DNA from: Deltaproteobacteria bacterium
GTDB lineage: Bacteria; Desulfobacterota; Desulfarculia; Adiutricales; Adiutricaceae
Length of the DNA stretch: 35,031 nt
Assembly (NCBI GenBank): GCA_031279515.1
Contig: JAITII010000085.1
Span: 1 to 35,031, forward strand
Direction of reading: 5' to 3'
Shown in pieces: positions 1 through 8,928 of the stretch. The position numbers and the translations under genes were made by a program. How positions within the stretch are numbered: position 1 is the first letter of the stretch; each line of letters begins with the position of its first letter. Under the pieces are notes generated by a model. The model was not told where the DNA came from and did no database searches. It worked only from the letters and a program-made list of their open reading frames with translations.

Positions 1-318
1 TATATTCTTTTTTTTTCCATATATTGTAGTTAGACCCATATTAGTCAAGATATCTTTTCCCTATATCCCTAAAACTGTAAGCTTAGGCCCTATTAGTCCA
101 AAAAGATAATTTCTTGCGGACAGGGTGAATTTACTCTATACTTATGCTTATGCTTCAGCTTTTTTAGATATTTGTCTACTGAAAACTGGTATTACCCACT
201 CGAAATATTTTACGGCCCTTTTGCCGTCTAAACTTATTATTTTTGTCCATTTCTTTTAAAGCCGCTTGGGGCGGCTTAATATATTTCCTTATCTTTAAGG
301 TTTACAAGGAGATTTTTA
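1..318. other. Intergenic leader upstream of the OmpA-family gene
   Basis: No coding region is supported here. The stretch is AT-rich and contains a candidate promoter (about 114-142) and a short perfect hairpin, AAGCCGC/GCGGCTT with a 5-nt loop, at 259-277. A good Shine-Dalgarno, AAGGAG (306-311), lies 7 nt before the ATG at 319. If the promoter call is right, the 5' UTR is about 170 nt and contains the hairpin. Confidence 0.5.
114..142 (+). promoter_or_regulatory. Candidate sigma-70 promoter for the OmpA-family gene
   Basis: TTGCGG (114-119) and TATACT (137-142) are separated by 17 nt. The -10 box matches five of six consensus bases; the -35 matches only the TTG core plus little else. It faces the OmpA-family gene, which starts 177 nt downstream. 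This is pattern matching only. Confidence 0.35.
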
Positions 319-1338
319 ATGAAATCAAAATTAACCATCTTGATTGCTTTGGCGCTTTGTTTAAGCTTTTCCAGCTTGGCAGTCGCACAAGTGCGGGAGG
401 GCTCCGCACATTTAAGCATCATGGGCGGCGGGATTTTCCCCAATGAGCTTAATATCGATAGAGGTGCTGTTTTTGGGGTTGGCTTGGGTTACAACTTTAC
501 CAAGAATTGGGGATTGGAAGGATTCCTCCATTACGCTCCGGGCTTAAGCGATGACATCCCCAATGTACCCGATTCAGCTTTAGGCGACAATGACATCTTT
601 TTTGGCCGTTTGAACGCCCTGTACCACTTTGATACAGCCAGCGCTTTTGTGCCCTACTTAACCTTTGGCATTGGCTGGATGGATGACAGCCGCGAGCTCT
701 ATGATGACTACGGCTCCTTTACTGGTAACGCCGGTCTGGGCTTCAAGTACTTCTTCAATGATACCGTTGCCCTGCGCATGGAAGCTACCGAAGTCATGGG
801 TTTTAGGGAGCAACATAACGACCGCTTCATCGGCCCCATGGTTACAGCTGGCCTCACCTTCCAGGTGGGTGGTGGCGAAGACACCTGTATTGACAGCGAC
901 GGGGACGGGGTCTGCGATCCCTATGACAGATGCCCCGGTACTCCGGCTGGCTACAGGGTTGACGCCGATGGCTGCCCCATCACAGTATCCATCACCTTGG
1001 ATGTCAAGTTTGACTTTGACAAGTCCGTTGTGAAGCCCCAGTACCGTGCCGAAGTTGAAAAGGCTGCTAGCTTCCTGTCAGCTCACCCGGGCTCCACTGT
1101 TGAGCTCCAGGGCCACACCGACAGCAAGGGCTCCGACGAGTACAACTTGAAGTTGTCCGATCGCCGCGCCAATGCGGTCCGCGAATACCTGGTGCGTGAA
1201 TTTGGCATTAACCCCGCCAGAGTAACGGCTCGTGGCTATGGCGAGACTATGCCCATTGCCTCCAATGACACAGAAGAGGGTCGCGCCATTAACCGCCGTG
1301 TCGTAGGTGTGTTCTCCGGCACAGACGTGGATAGATAA
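319..1338 (+). CDS. OmpA-family outer-membrane protein with TSP3 calcium-binding linker
   Basis: The 339-residue protein probably anchors the outer membrane to peptidoglycan. A signal peptide with a hydrophobic core and a VAQ-V cleavage context covers residues 1-24. Residues 25-185 alternate in polarity and are rich in aromatic and Gly residues, as expected for an 8-stranded beta-barrel. Residues about 190-222 form an acidic Cys-containing linker with the thrombospondin-type-3 pattern DSDGDGVCDPYDRCPGT. Residues about 225-338 are an OmpA C-terminal domain, with GHTD at 265-268, LSDRRA and NRRV, which hold the Asp and Arg that in this family bind diaminopimelate. The start follows AAGGAG at 7-nt spacing. 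It is monocistronic: promoter upstream, strong terminator downstream. Confidence in the family is high; whether it is a pore is unknown. Confidence 0.95.
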   Translation: MKSKLTILIALALCLSFSSLAVAQVREGSAHLSIMGGGIFPNELNIDRGAVFGVGLGYNFTKNWGLEGFLHYAPGLSDDIPNVPDSALGDNDIFFGRLNALYHFDTASAFVPYLTFGIGWMDDSRELYDDYGSFTGNAGLGFKYFFNDTVALRMEATEVMGFREQHNDRFIGPMVTAGLTFQVGGGEDTCIDSDGDGVCDPYDRCPGTPAGYRVDADGCPITVSITLDVKFDFDKSVVKPQYRAEVEKAASFLSAHPGSTVELQGHTDSKGSDEYNLKLSDRRANAVREYLVREFGINPARVTARGYGETMPIASNDTEEGRAINRRVVGVFSGTDVDR

Positions 1339-1395
1339 TAAGCGCCTTTTGGCATGTCTATGATCTCTTATTGCTTTTTTCTATAAGCTGTTTTT

Positions 1396-1433
1396 AAAGC
1401 CGGGACCATCTGTTTGGTCCCGGCTTTACTTTT
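1396..1433 (+). terminator. Rho-independent terminator after the OmpA-family gene
   Basis: A 13-bp perfect stem, AAAGCCGGGACCA (1396-1408) with its complement at 1415-1427, encloses a 6-nt loop. It is followed by a short T-rich stretch. It lies 57 nt after the OmpA stop and just before the lgt Shine-Dalgarno. Confidence 0.85.
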
Positions 1434-1450
1434 GTGCGCTGGAGTTATAA

Positions 1451-2380
1451 GTGCCCCGAGTCTGGAATATCGATCCTGTCTTTTTCACCCTCCCCTATTT
1501 CAATTGGCCCCTTCGCTACTACGGCCTTTTTTTTGCTTTAGCCTTTTTGGGCGGATTTTTTCTCTACGCCTGGCAGATAAAAAGGGCTTACGGAACAGAC
1601 GAAGAGGCCGTCTCTTTTATCATACCTGGCTTTATCGGGGTGGTAATAGGTGCTAGACTAGGCCATATCCTCTTCTATAACCTAGACCTCTTTTTAGAGC
1701 ACCCCCTCTGGGCCTTACGCATTTGGGAAGGGGGCTTAACTAGCCACGGAGCTGCCGTAGGCTTGGCCCTGGCCCTCTGGTACCAAGCCTGGCGCAAGAA
1801 AAGGCCCTTTTTAGATCTAACTGACCGCTTTTCTTTTTCCGCCGCCCTAGGGGCGGCCCTGGTAAGGATAGGAAATCTCTTTAACTCAGAGATAGTAGGG
1901 AAAATAGCCCCAGAGGGTTCCCCCTTTGGGATAGCCTTTCCCCGTTATGACCAATGCTTTCCCTATGAAATCTGTCCTTTGCGCTACCCCACCCAGATCC
2001 TAGAGGCCCTTTTGGGATTCATAGTGCTAGGCGCCCTCTTCCTAGCCGATAAGCTTTCGGGGAAAGAAAAAAGGCCCAGGGGCCTTCTTTCTGCCCTCTT
2101 TCTTATGCTCTATTTCCTAGGCCGTTTTTTGCTAGAATATTTAAAAGAGAGGCAAAATATCTATGACAATCTTCTCTTTTCCAGAGGACAGCTGCTCTCA
2201 GTCATCCCCTTTGTTTTGGGGCTAATCCTTCTAATCTATGTGATACAAAAGCCTAAGGTGATACAAAAGCCTAAGAAGGCCCAGCTTATAGCAAAGCCTA
2301 CTTACGAGAAAAAAAAGCAAAAAGCCCAAATGACAATAAAGAAAAAGTCCCGCTCCAAAAGGAAGGCCCAAAAAAGGTGA
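1451..2380 (+). CDS. lgt: Prolipoprotein diacylglyceryl transferase with Lys-rich C-terminal tail
   Basis: Lgt transfers diacylglycerol from phosphatidylglycerol to the lipobox cysteine of prolipoproteins in the inner membrane. The protein has the family's multiple hydrophobic segments and key motifs: SHGAAVG with H99 (the essential His of E. coli Lgt), the signature RIGNLFNSE at 139-147, and GRFLLEY at 224-230 with R225 and E229. It starts at GTG 1451, six nt after GGAG (1441-1444). The catalytic core ends near residue 262. A tail of about 45 residues follows, almost entirely Lys/Gln/Pro/Ala/Ser/Arg, and contains an exact 18-bp tandem duplication (2240-2275). This tail is not part of the usual enzyme and probably lies in the cytoplasm. 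The stop overlaps the start of the ABC exporter gene, implying coupling. A substrate lipoprotein gene occurs in the window at 30824-31741. Confidence 0.96.
   Translation: MPRVWNIDPVFFTLPYFNWPLRYYGLFFALAFLGGFFLYAWQIKRAYGTDEEAVSFIIPGFIGVVIGARLGHILFYNLDLFLEHPLWALRIWEGGLTSHGAAVGLALALWYQAWRKKRPFLDLTDRFSFSAALGAALVRIGNLFNSEIVGKIAPEGSPFGIAFPRYDQCFPYEICPLRYPTQILEALLGFIVLGALFLADKLSGKEKRPRGLLSALFLMLYFLGRFLLEYLKERQNIYDNLLFSRGQLLSVIPFVLGLILLIYVIQKPKVIQKPKKAQLIAKPTYEKKKQKAQMTIKKKSRSKRKAQKR
2240..2275 (+). repeat. 18-bp perfect tandem duplication inside lgt
   Basis: GTGATACAAAAGCCTAAG occurs twice in direct succession (2240-2257 and 2258-2275), in frame, encoding VIQKPK twice at the start of the Lys-rich tail of Lgt. 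Confidence 0.95.
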
Positions 2381-4248
2381 TGAGCTGTCTTCCCAATAAA
2401 TTAATTTCCGGCTTCTACGGGGCCTTTGTCAAGGATTTTGTCCGCATCTATAAAGTCTTACCCTCTCTTTTACGAATCAAATTATATTTCAATTTCGCCT
2501 TACTAGTTATCTCCAGCTTACTGGAAACCTTCACCTTAGTTATCATAAGTATCTTTGCCCTCTCAGTTACAAATCCTGAGGCAGTGGCCAGTAGCTATAT
2601 TGTAACAAGCGCCTTGCGCCTCTTTCCTCCTTTGGAGCATTTCTTTATAAGCCCCCGCGCTATAGTGGGCTTTACCAGCGCCCTCATGGTCATATCCGTC
2701 TTTTGTAAATGCATTGTCTTTACCATAAGTAATAAAAAGACCGCCATCTTTTGTGAAAATGCCACAGTAGATGTCTGCCGCAAGACCATAGAGCACTATA
2801 TCAATAGGGACTATCTCTGGCACATCACCCCTGAAAGCCAGGATGCCATCTTGCGGGTCATGAACCGCTCTGCCTTTAAAACCTTCATTCTAGTAAGCAT
2901 CCAGCTCTACAGTAATGTAATCTTATGCCTTACCCTCTTTATCTCCCTTTTTATCTTAGAGCCGCTTTTAACATTAATAGTTGTAGCCATAGTCTCTTCC
3001 ACCAGCTTACTTTTATACACCTTTATTAAAAAGAAGATGGATAGTGCCTCGAAAACCTCCCATGAGCTAACTATTGAAGAAAATAAAGCCTTAGTTGCCA
3101 TGAACCGCGGCATCAGAGAGATTACCATCTATAACCAGCAGAAACAGACCTTGGCCTTTTTCACCAACACCCTTTTGAGGGGTGTAAAGCAAAGGGCCTT
3201 TCTCTACTTCGGCTACTTTTTGCCCTCGCAAATATTGGAAGTTGTGGGCTTTCTAACCATAGGCCTCTTGGTCATCATCATGCTCATAAGTAATCTCCCC
3301 ATGGAAGAGATAGTCTCCACCACCTCCATCTTGATGCTCACTGCCTGGAGGATCCTCCCGGCTGTAAATAGAGCCCTAGCCTATTCGGTGGAAATAAGAA
3401 GAATCAGGCCCGATGCCCTTCCAAGCTTAGATCTTTTAGAGAAATTTTCCTTGGAAAAGCCCACTGGCCAACCTGAACCGGACCCCAATTTTCAATTTGA
3501 AAAGGAACTTACTTTATTAAACGCTTCCTTCAATTACCCCGCCTCCCCAAAACTTGTCTTAAAAGACGTCTCCCTTACCATCAAAAAGGGGGAAAGCGTA
3601 GGTTTTATTGGACGCTCCGGGTCTGGAAAAAGCACCTTGGCCCTCCTTATCTCAGCCCTTGTCCCTCCCACTTCGGGCACCTTTCTGGTGGACGGGGAGC
3701 CCCTTACCCCGGAGACTAGACAGTCCTACTTCCACCATCTAGGATTTGTCCCCCAGAACCCTTTGATCTTGGATGGCAGCCTCAAGGACAATATCTGCTG
3801 CTCAGACTGGGGCGAGGTCTATGACGAGGAAAAGCTCATGAAAGTCATCTCCGCAGCTAATATTGACTTTATCGACTGGGACCTTTTAGGCTTGGATACC
3901 CCCCTTTCTTCCACCTCCCAGGAGCTCTCCGGAGGACAGATCCAAAGGGTGGCCATTGCCAGAGCCCTTTACAATTCCCCCTCTATCCTTATCTTCGACG
4001 AAGCAACCAGCGCCCTGGACCAAACCAGTGAAAACATAATACTGCGCACCTTAAGCATTGCCAAAGGACGCTTGACCTCCATCTTAGTGGCCCACAGGCT
4101 ATCAACCCTTTCGGCCTGCGACCGGGTCTTCTGGCTGGAAGATGGGCAAATTGTCCGTTCCGGCCCACCTTCCGAAATCATCCCCAGCTATGAAGAAGAC
4201 GCCTTGAGGCGGGAAAAGGAGCATGAGGGCCAAGATGCAAATACCTGA
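2377..4248 (+). CDS. ABC exporter, fused transmembrane and ATPase domains
   Basis: This 623-residue half-transporter has a membrane domain (about residues 20-345, roughly six hydrophobic segments) followed by an ATP-binding domain (about 375-610). Walker A is GRSGSGKST at 412-420 with K418, the signature LSGGQ is at 517-521, Walker B is IFDE at 539-542, and the H-loop His is H573. The motifs are complete, so an active ATPase is expected. The architecture and the NRALAYSVEIRR segment after the last membrane helix resemble the PglK/MsbA-type lipid or lipid-linked oligosaccharide flippases, but the substrate cannot be read from sequence. The gene can start at GTG 2377 or at ATG 2380, both overlapping the lgt stop. 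It is thus in an lgt operon, which fits an envelope or lipid role but does not prove one. Confidence 0.92.
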   Translation: MMSCLPNKLISGFYGAFVKDFVRIYKVLPSLLRIKLYFNFALLVISSLLETFTLVIISIFALSVTNPEAVASSYIVTSALRLFPPLEHFFISPRAIVGFTSALMVISVFCKCIVFTISNKKTAIFCENATVDVCRKTIEHYINRDYLWHITPESQDAILRVMNRSAFKTFILVSIQLYSNVILCLTLFISLFILEPLLTLIVVAIVSSTSLLLYTFIKKKMDSASKTSHELTIEENKALVAMNRGIREITIYNQQKQTLAFFTNTLLRGVKQRAFLYFGYFLPSQILEVVGFLTIGLLVIIMLISNLPMEEIVSTTSILMLTAWRILPAVNRALAYSVEIRRIRPDALPSLDLLEKFSLEKPTGQPEPDPNFQFEKELTLLNASFNYPASPKLVLKDVSLTIKKGESVGFIGRSGSGKSTLALLISALVPPTSGTFLVDGEPLTPETRQSYFHHLGFVPQNPLILDGSLKDNICCSDWGEVYDEEKLMKVISAANIDFIDWDLLGLDTPLSSTSQELSGGQIQRVAIARALYNSPSILIFDEATSALDQTSENIILRTLSIAKGRLTSILVAHRLSTLSACDRVFWLEDGQIVRSGPPSEIIPSYEEDALRREKEHEGQDANT

Positions 4249-4279
4249 AAGAATGCACCCTTAGCTAGCTAAACTACTA

Positions 4280-4381
4280 TATCTTGTAGCTTTTATTTCT
4301 TATACCTAAATATCTTGTAGCTTTTAATTCTTATCTCTAAATAACTTGTAAATTTTATTTCTTATCTCTAAATAACTTGTG
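4280..4381. repeat. 31-bp tandem repeat, about 3.3 copies
   Basis: Units at 4280-4310, 4311-4341 and 4342-4372 are each exactly 31 nt. They share the pattern TATCTTGTAGCTTTTAATTC followed by TTATCTCTAAA, with a few substitutions per unit; a partial fourth unit begins at 4373. A solo match to the unit start is present far away at 32315-32329. Confidence 0.9.
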
Positions 4382-4406
4382 GTTGCTAACTTGGATAATA
4401 GTAGCC

Positions 4407-4458
4407 CCCAGAGCCTCTTTTTCAAAGCTAGGCCCAGAGCCTCTTTTTAAAAGATAGC
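4407..4458. repeat. 26-bp direct repeat, two copies
   Basis: Two abutting 26-nt units (4407-4432, 4433-4458) share CCCAGAGCCTCTTTTT, then diverge by a few bases. They lie directly downstream of the 31-bp array in the same intergenic gap. Confidence 0.8.
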
Positions 4459-4582
4459 TCCCTTTTTCCTTTTGTAAATAAGAGCCTAGCTAGCCAAGAA
4501 ATACCAAGAAATACTACCCAAAGGGGCGCATTGCCACAAAATGGCGCCTGTGGCATAATTATCTCGCCCCAAGGTAATTTCC

Positions 4583-5422
4583 ATGCAGACTCTCTACCCC
4601 AAAAAAACCATTTGGCCGGTTTCCGGGCTTGCAAAGCCCCTGGAAAGACGGCACTTGTTTACTTTTATGGCTCTTACGGCTCTTATGATGTGCCTTACCA
4701 TTTTTAGTATTTCCATCTTAGCCGCGGAGCTCTGGGCCGCAAAGCTCCCCGATTCCTTTGGGGATCCCACAAAGCCCGCCTCTGAGCCAGGTAATATTGC
4801 CCAAGTGGAAAGGCACCTCAAAAATGTTGTCAAGGCCAAGGGCGTACAACTGGAGCTTCCCCTAAAATCCCAAGGGGATACTTCCTCTGAGATGGAACCT
4901 ATAGAAGCCCCGGTATCCATAGCCAAGATATTCGTCATCATAGCAGCAATAATTAGCGCCTTTCTTGTGACAGCTACAATTGTCAAGCACATTCGGCTAA
5001 AAAGAAGAAAAAATGAGCAAAAGTTAAGAGAAGAAAAAGAAAAAGAAAAGGAAAGAGAAGTCCTCCAAAAGGCACTTGTTACTGTTAGAGAGGACTCTGA
5101 TAAACTTGCTTCCCAGGGCCTGTACGGGTTGGCTATGCATGAGCTATTAATTAATAGTCTGGAGGAATACAAAAAAAGAGATATCTCTAAGATAAGAAAC
5201 TCTGCCACTAATAGGGAGCTTATGAGGACCCTTCCCATGAACCAAGAAGGAGTTAGGGCTTTTTGCGAACTAGTTGTAAAGGTGGAACCTGTCTACTTTG
5301 GAAATAGAAAAGCCTCATGGGAAGACTATGAAGAGAGTAAAGAAATCTACGCCAATTTACTCTTAGCCTTGGATGCCACAAGAAATGGGGGCGCGGGGCG
5401 CCCCCATTCAGCTTTAACATGA
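4583..5422 (+). CDS. Membrane protein with C-terminal DUF4129 domain
   Basis: The first gene of the MoxR/DUF58 island encodes 279 residues. A hydrophobic segment at about 27-48 acts as signal anchor or TM1. A probably periplasmic stretch follows, then a second membrane segment at about 112-135. Next come a highly charged Lys/Glu segment (about 138-155) and a C-terminal domain at about 165-270. That domain has the DUF4129 pattern: a helical A-x-HELL start, SATNRELMR, and VYFGNRKASWEDYE near the end. DUF4129 commonly accompanies MoxR and DUF58 genes, sometimes fused to transglutaminase-like domains; no such fusion is present here. AAGG at 4571-4574 supports the ATG at 4583. A strong hairpin (5384-5408) sits in the last codons, and the stop overlaps the next start by 4 nt. 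Confidence 0.8.
   Translation: MQTLYPKKTIWPVSGLAKPLERRHLFTFMALTALMMCLTIFSISILAAELWAAKLPDSFGDPTKPASEPGNIAQVERHLKNVVKAKGVQLELPLKSQGDTSSEMEPIEAPVSIAKIFVIIAAIISAFLVTATIVKHIRLKRRKNEQKLREEKEKEKEREVLQKALVTVREDSDKLASQGLYGLAMHELLINSLEEYKKRDISKIRNSATNRELMRTLPMNQEGVRAFCELVVKVEPVYFGNRKASWEDYEESKEIYANLLLALDATRNGGAGRPHSALT
5384..5408. other. 11-bp perfect GC-rich hairpin at the 3' end of the DUF4129 gene
   Basis: AATGGGGGCGC (5384-5394) and GCGCCCCCATT (5398-5408) form a perfect 11-bp stem with a 3-nt GGG loop. There is no T-run, so it is not an intrinsic terminator. It ends 10 nt before the overlapping start of the DUF4350 gene and could affect translational coupling or mRNA stability. Confidence 0.8.
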
Positions 5423-6693
5423 GAGCCGTACCCCTTAAACCTGTGATAATCGCAGCAATACTTAGTGCAATTGTGGTTATTATTCTTGTTTTTGTGCCCA
5501 ATAGCACTTCTAAAAGCACTATACAGTCCAATATCACAGGGGATACCGGGGCCTATTCTGTCTCAGGGATAGGGACAACACTTTACTACGAGGCCTTAAA
5601 AGAGGAAAGGGGCCTGGTGGAAAGAAGGCTGGCTGGTGACCTCTTACCTCAAGGACCCGGGGCAGGTATTATTTTAGCTGCGCCCTATTTCACCTTTCTG
5701 GCGGCGCGCGATCTAAATGAGATAAAAGACTCTAGTGCAAACCTTTTACTCATCTTACCCAAGTGGCAGGCCGAGGCCAATAGGGCGCGCCCAGACTGGA
5801 TAGAAGGGGCATCTTTAATGGATCCGGAAATAGTACAAAACCTCGTCTTTCTGATAACAGAAAATACCAGCTTGATAGTCCGCAGCACAAGACTATCCCT
5901 TCCCATGCGCAATGAGATAAAGCGTGAGCCCCTCTTAACTTCTGGGGGCAGGCAGCTTTTAAAGATGGCGGGACTAAGGCCCATTATCTCTTATCCGGAA
6001 GGGATACTTTTGGGAGAGCTGTACCTTAAAAGCGGGGCAAGACTTTGGATCTTAGCTGATCCAGATGCCCTTTCCAATAGTGGTATCTTAAAAGAAGATA
6101 ATTTGCGCTTTAGTCTAGATATGACAAGTTTCTGGATGTCCAATATCCCAAGGGGGACCATCACCTTTGATGAGGCACATTTGTTTCCTAGCGAAAGTGC
6201 CACATCTAAATTTCTGGACTTAGATAACTACTTAAGATATCCCTATCTCCTTATCCTTATCTTGACTTTAATTGCCACCATCCTCTTTTTGGTCTTTGGC
6301 CTTAAGCGCTTCTGGCCAGAAAAGGAAGAAGAGGAGCCTTACCACCCTGGCCATGGCCCCTTGATTAAAAATACAGCGCGCCTTTTAGAACGTGCTGGAC
6401 ACCAAAGGGAAGTCTATTTAAAGTATATTGCCTTGATGACCCAAAAAATAGCCCGCACCCTCCATGCCCCCCGTAAGCTACTGGCCAATAGCCAAGAGCT
6501 TGTTTCCTGGCTGGGTCCCAGAGTCCCCATGGGCATGAGGGTCAAAAGTTTCAATAAGCTCTATAGTGAAGCCCAAATGGCAGCACTTAGCACCCCTTTA
6601 TCCTATTCGCGCCTGCTTTATTACGCAAGGCAATTCCATCAGTGGAAGAAAGAGATAGAAATTGGACCTGGAACAAGTTGGAAAAATAATTGA
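5419..6693 (+). CDS. DUF4350-type membrane protein
   Basis: The protein has 424 residues: an N-terminal hydrophobic segment (about 8-26), a long extracytoplasmic-like region, a second membrane segment (about 273-294), and a basic/acidic cytoplasmic tail of about 125 residues. The central region carries the DUF4350-like layout: a [11 protein letters not shown] helix, a strand pattern IILAAPYF, and LILP. Before the second TM helix it also has FDEAHLF. DUF4350 proteins are typical members of MoxR/DUF58 islands, and their biochemical role is not established. The ATG at 5419 overlaps the upstream stop (ATGA). The 3' end overlaps the MoxR gene by about 30 nt if MoxR starts at its TTG. The family call rests on both sequence layout and neighbourhood. 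Confidence 0.75.
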   Translation: MRAVPLKPVIIAAILSAIVVIILVFVPNSTSKSTIQSNITGDTGAYSVSGIGTTLYYEALKEERGLVERRLAGDLLPQGPGAGIILAAPYFTFLAARDLNEIKDSSANLLLILPKWQAEANRARPDWIEGASLMDPEIVQNLVFLITENTSLIVRSTRLSLPMRNEIKREPLLTSGGRQLLKMAGLRPIISYPEGILLGELYLKSGARLWILADPDALSNSGILKEDNLRFSLDMTSFWMSNIPRGTITFDEAHLFPSESATSKFLDLDNYLRYPYLLILILTLIATILFLVFGLKRFWPEKEEEEPYHPGHGPLIKNTARLLERAGHQREVYLKYIALMTQKIARTLHAPRKLLANSQELVSWLGPRVPMGMRVKSFNKLYSEAQMAALSTPLSYSRLLYYARQFHQWKKEIEIGPGTSWKNN

Positions 6694-7618
6694 ATCCATT
6701 CGCATGGAAGTAGGCAAGGTCATAGTAGGCCAGAAAAATGTGGTAGAGCTGATGCTCACAAGCTTATTAGCCGGAGGTCACATCCTTTTGGAAGGGGTCC
6801 CTGGTACTGGGAAGACCCTTTTGGTACAGTCCTTTGCCATGGCCCTGGGCCTGGAGTTTGGAAGGGTACAGTTTACCCCGGACATGATGCCAGGGGATAT
6901 TTTAGGTACCAATATCTTTAACTTCCAGACCAATGAGTTTGTCTTGACCAGAGGGCCAATATTTACAGAAGTCCTCTTGGCCGACGAGATTAACCGCACA
7001 CCCCCCAAGACCCAGGCGGCACTACTCCAGGCCATGAACGAGCGCAATGTAACTATTGATAGGCATACCTATGACCTGGGGATAAATTTTATGGTGGTGG
7101 CCACCCAAAACCCCATAGAGCAGCAAGGCACTTACCCCCTACCCGAGGCGCAGTTGGATAGGTTTCTCTTTAAAATAGGACTGGACTACCCCAGTTTAGA
7201 TGAGGAAGTGGAGATAGTCCGCCGCCACGGCGGCGGCACTGTCATGCCTAAGCCTGATTCCTACGGTATCCAAACGCTTATCTCCAAAGAGCATATTGCC
7301 TATGCCAGAACTACAGTTGCCAATATCAAGCTCTCGGATCCTTTGGCTGAGTATATAGTAAATATAGTGAGGGCCACCCGCTCCCACCCGGCCATAGAGA
7401 CCGGGGCTTCGCCCCGGGCCTCCAATATGCTCTCAGCTGCTGCCAGGGCCCAGGCAGCAGTCCAAGGGAGGGACTTTGTCCTCCCCGATGACATCAAGCT
7501 CATAGCCCCGGCGCTTTTGCGCCACCGCCTGTACTTAACGCCCTCGGCGGACATAGAAGGGGTAACGCCGGATAGGATTATCTATGAGCTCTTAGGACAG
7601 GTGCCGGCCCCCAGATGA
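6662..7618 (+). CDS. MoxR-family AAA+ ATPase
   Basis: This 318-residue protein is a complete MoxR ATPase, a chaperone-like AAA+ protein that acts on partner vWA/DUF58 proteins. Visible motifs are the VIVGQ entry at 20-24, Walker A GVPGTGKT at 45-52, Walker B LLADEINR at 105-112, and sensor 1 [20 protein letters not shown]. Near the C-terminus is the SPRAS segment containing the sensor-2 Arg. It starts at TTG 6662 behind an AG-rich stretch, or possibly at ATG 6704; the longer form matches the usual N-terminal length. The start lies inside the DUF4350 gene, and the stop overlaps the DUF58 start by 4 nt (ATGA), so ATPase and presumed client are translationally coupled. Confidence 0.95.
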   Translation: MDLEQVGKIIESIRMEVGKVIVGQKNVVELMLTSLLAGGHILLEGVPGTGKTLLVQSFAMALGLEFGRVQFTPDMMPGDILGTNIFNFQTNEFVLTRGPIFTEVLLADEINRTPPKTQAALLQAMNERNVTIDRHTYDLGINFMVVATQNPIEQQGTYPLPEAQLDRFLFKIGLDYPSLDEEVEIVRRHGGGTVMPKPDSYGIQTLISKEHIAYARTTVANIKLSDPLAEYIVNIVRATRSHPAIETGASPRASNMLSAAARAQAAVQGRDFVLPDDIKLIAPALLRHRLYLTPSADIEGVTPDRIIYELLGQVPAPR

Positions 7619-8928
7619 TGGTCCCTACCCCCAGATGCGCCATCTTAGTGGCCGCTTCCGTCCCTTTAGGCTTCATCTTAGTCTCAGCTATCCCTGATGC
7701 TGCCCTAGCCTGTCTGTACCTCCCATTTTTTGCCCTGGCCCTCTGCATCTATGACTTTTTAGCTAGCCCAGGGGCAAAGAGCATGACCCTCTCCTTTGAT
7801 TGTCCCCAGATCCTCTACGTAGGTACCAGTGCCCCAATAAGCTTAGAGCTTATGACCTTAGAGCCTAAAAAAGGGGCTCTGAAGGTAAGGGCCCTACTTT
7901 CCCTATCGGGCAAGATTAGCCTCTGTGAGCCAATTACCATCACCTTGGACCCCGCAAAAGGTAAGGGAGAATTCTCCCTTACTCCCACCTTGAGGGGCAA
8001 GGTCTTTTTAAATGGGGTATTTCTGGCCTGGAGGGGACCGGCTGGCTTTTTAGAATTGCGCAAAAAGATAGACATCAATAAAACTATAGATGTCCTCCAA
8101 AATATCAATGGCATCCATGAGGAAGCCTTGAAGTATTTCTCAAAAGATGCCCAGCTTGGGGTAAAGATCCTCCGCTATAAAGGCATGGGCTCTGAGTTTG
8201 AAAACCTCACGGAATACGCCCTGGGCATGGATAACCGCTTCATAGACTGGAAACGCTCAGCCCGTTTTAGAAAGCTCTTGGCCAAGGAATTTAGGCTGGA
8301 GCGCAATAATCAGATAATCTTAGGTTTTGACACCGGAAGGCTCATGCTAGAGCCCATAGGCTCTGCCCCAAGGTTGGATCACTTTATTAGGGCTGCCTTG
8401 ATGCTAGGCTGGATCTCTCTGCGGAGCGGCGATCTTGTGGGAAGTTGCGGCTTTGACCTCACCTTTAGACACTATTTGGCACCTGGCCGCACCCCTTCTT
8501 TTTTCTTAAAGCTCCAGAGATTTACAGCTTCTTTGGATTACAGTGCCGCAGAGACCAATTTTACCTTATGTCTATCTGAGCTTTCAGCTAAGCTCCATCA
8601 AAGGGCACTGGTGGTACTTTTTACTGAGTTTGGAGATTCTGTTGCAGCCTCACTACTTATAGAATGCCTAGAGCAGATCTCCCGCAAACACCTTGTGGTA
8701 TTTGTCTCTACCCCGGATCCCTTGACCTTGAATCTGACTGAAGAAAAACCAAGCTCTTTTCAGAGCATGGCAGAATCCGTCATAGCCGACGGCTTTAAAA
8801 AGGAAAGGGCTATAGTCTTAGAACGCATGAGCCGCTTAGGGGTCTTTTGTATAGACCTTCCCCCACAGGCCTTGGGGGGAAGCCTCATTAACCGTTATCT
8901 AACTATTAAAGAAAGGGGTCTTCTCTGA
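7615..8928 (+). CDS. DUF58 family protein (vWA-like MoxR partner)
   Basis: The 437-residue protein begins with two hydrophobic segments (about 8-55). It continues with a beta-rich region and then the DUF58 signature around residues 180-230: [20 protein letters not shown], a D-x-R/[10 protein letters not shown] core, and LAKEF. The following vWA-like strand has FDTGRLM in place of the canonical DxSxS metal site, a form that occurs in DUF58 proteins. The role in cells is inferred from the family: a client or adaptor of the adjacent MoxR ATPase, probably at the membrane. The start at 7615 overlaps the MoxR stop by 4 nt. The stop TGA shares its last base with the ATG of the SpoIIM-like gene. Confidence 0.92.
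   Translation: MMVPTPRCAILVAASVPLGFILVSAIPDAALACLYLPFFALALCIYDFLASPGAKSMTLSFDCPQILYVGTSAPISLELMTLEPKKGALKVRALLSLSGKISLCEPITITLDPAKGKGEFSLTPTLRGKVFLNGVFLAWRGPAGFLELRKKIDINKTIDVLQNINGIHEEALKYFSKDAQLGVKILRYKGMGSEFENLTEYALGMDNRFIDWKRSARFRKLLAKEFRLERNNQIILGFDTGRLMLEPIGSAPRLDHFIRAALMLGWISLRSGDLVGSCGFDLTFRHYLAPGRTPSFFLKLQRFTASLDYSAAETNFTLCLSELSAKLHQRALVVLFTEFGDSVAASLLIECLEQISRKHLVVFVSTPDPLTLNLTEEKPSSFQSMAESVIADGFKKERAIVLERMSRLGVFCIDLPPQALGGSLINRYLTIKERGLL

Larger units (their letters stand above)
4249..4582. other. Repeat-filled intergenic gap
   Basis: No gene is supported. The gap contains two consecutive tandem repeat sets: a 31-bp unit (4280-4381) and a 26-bp direct repeat (4407-4458). It also has a small inverted repeat GCCACA/TGTGGC at 4533-4554. 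AAGG at 4571-4574 is the probable ribosome-binding site of the next gene. Confidence 0.7.

Noticed and set aside
4280..4381. CRISPR array
   Set aside because: The 31-nt units abut directly without spacers, and there are no cas genes.
4594..5238. 214-codon minus-strand frame opposite the DUF4129 gene
   Set aside because: It is antisense to a gene with a recognisable domain and membrane segments; its Ser/Leu-rich composition is what the opposite strand would give.
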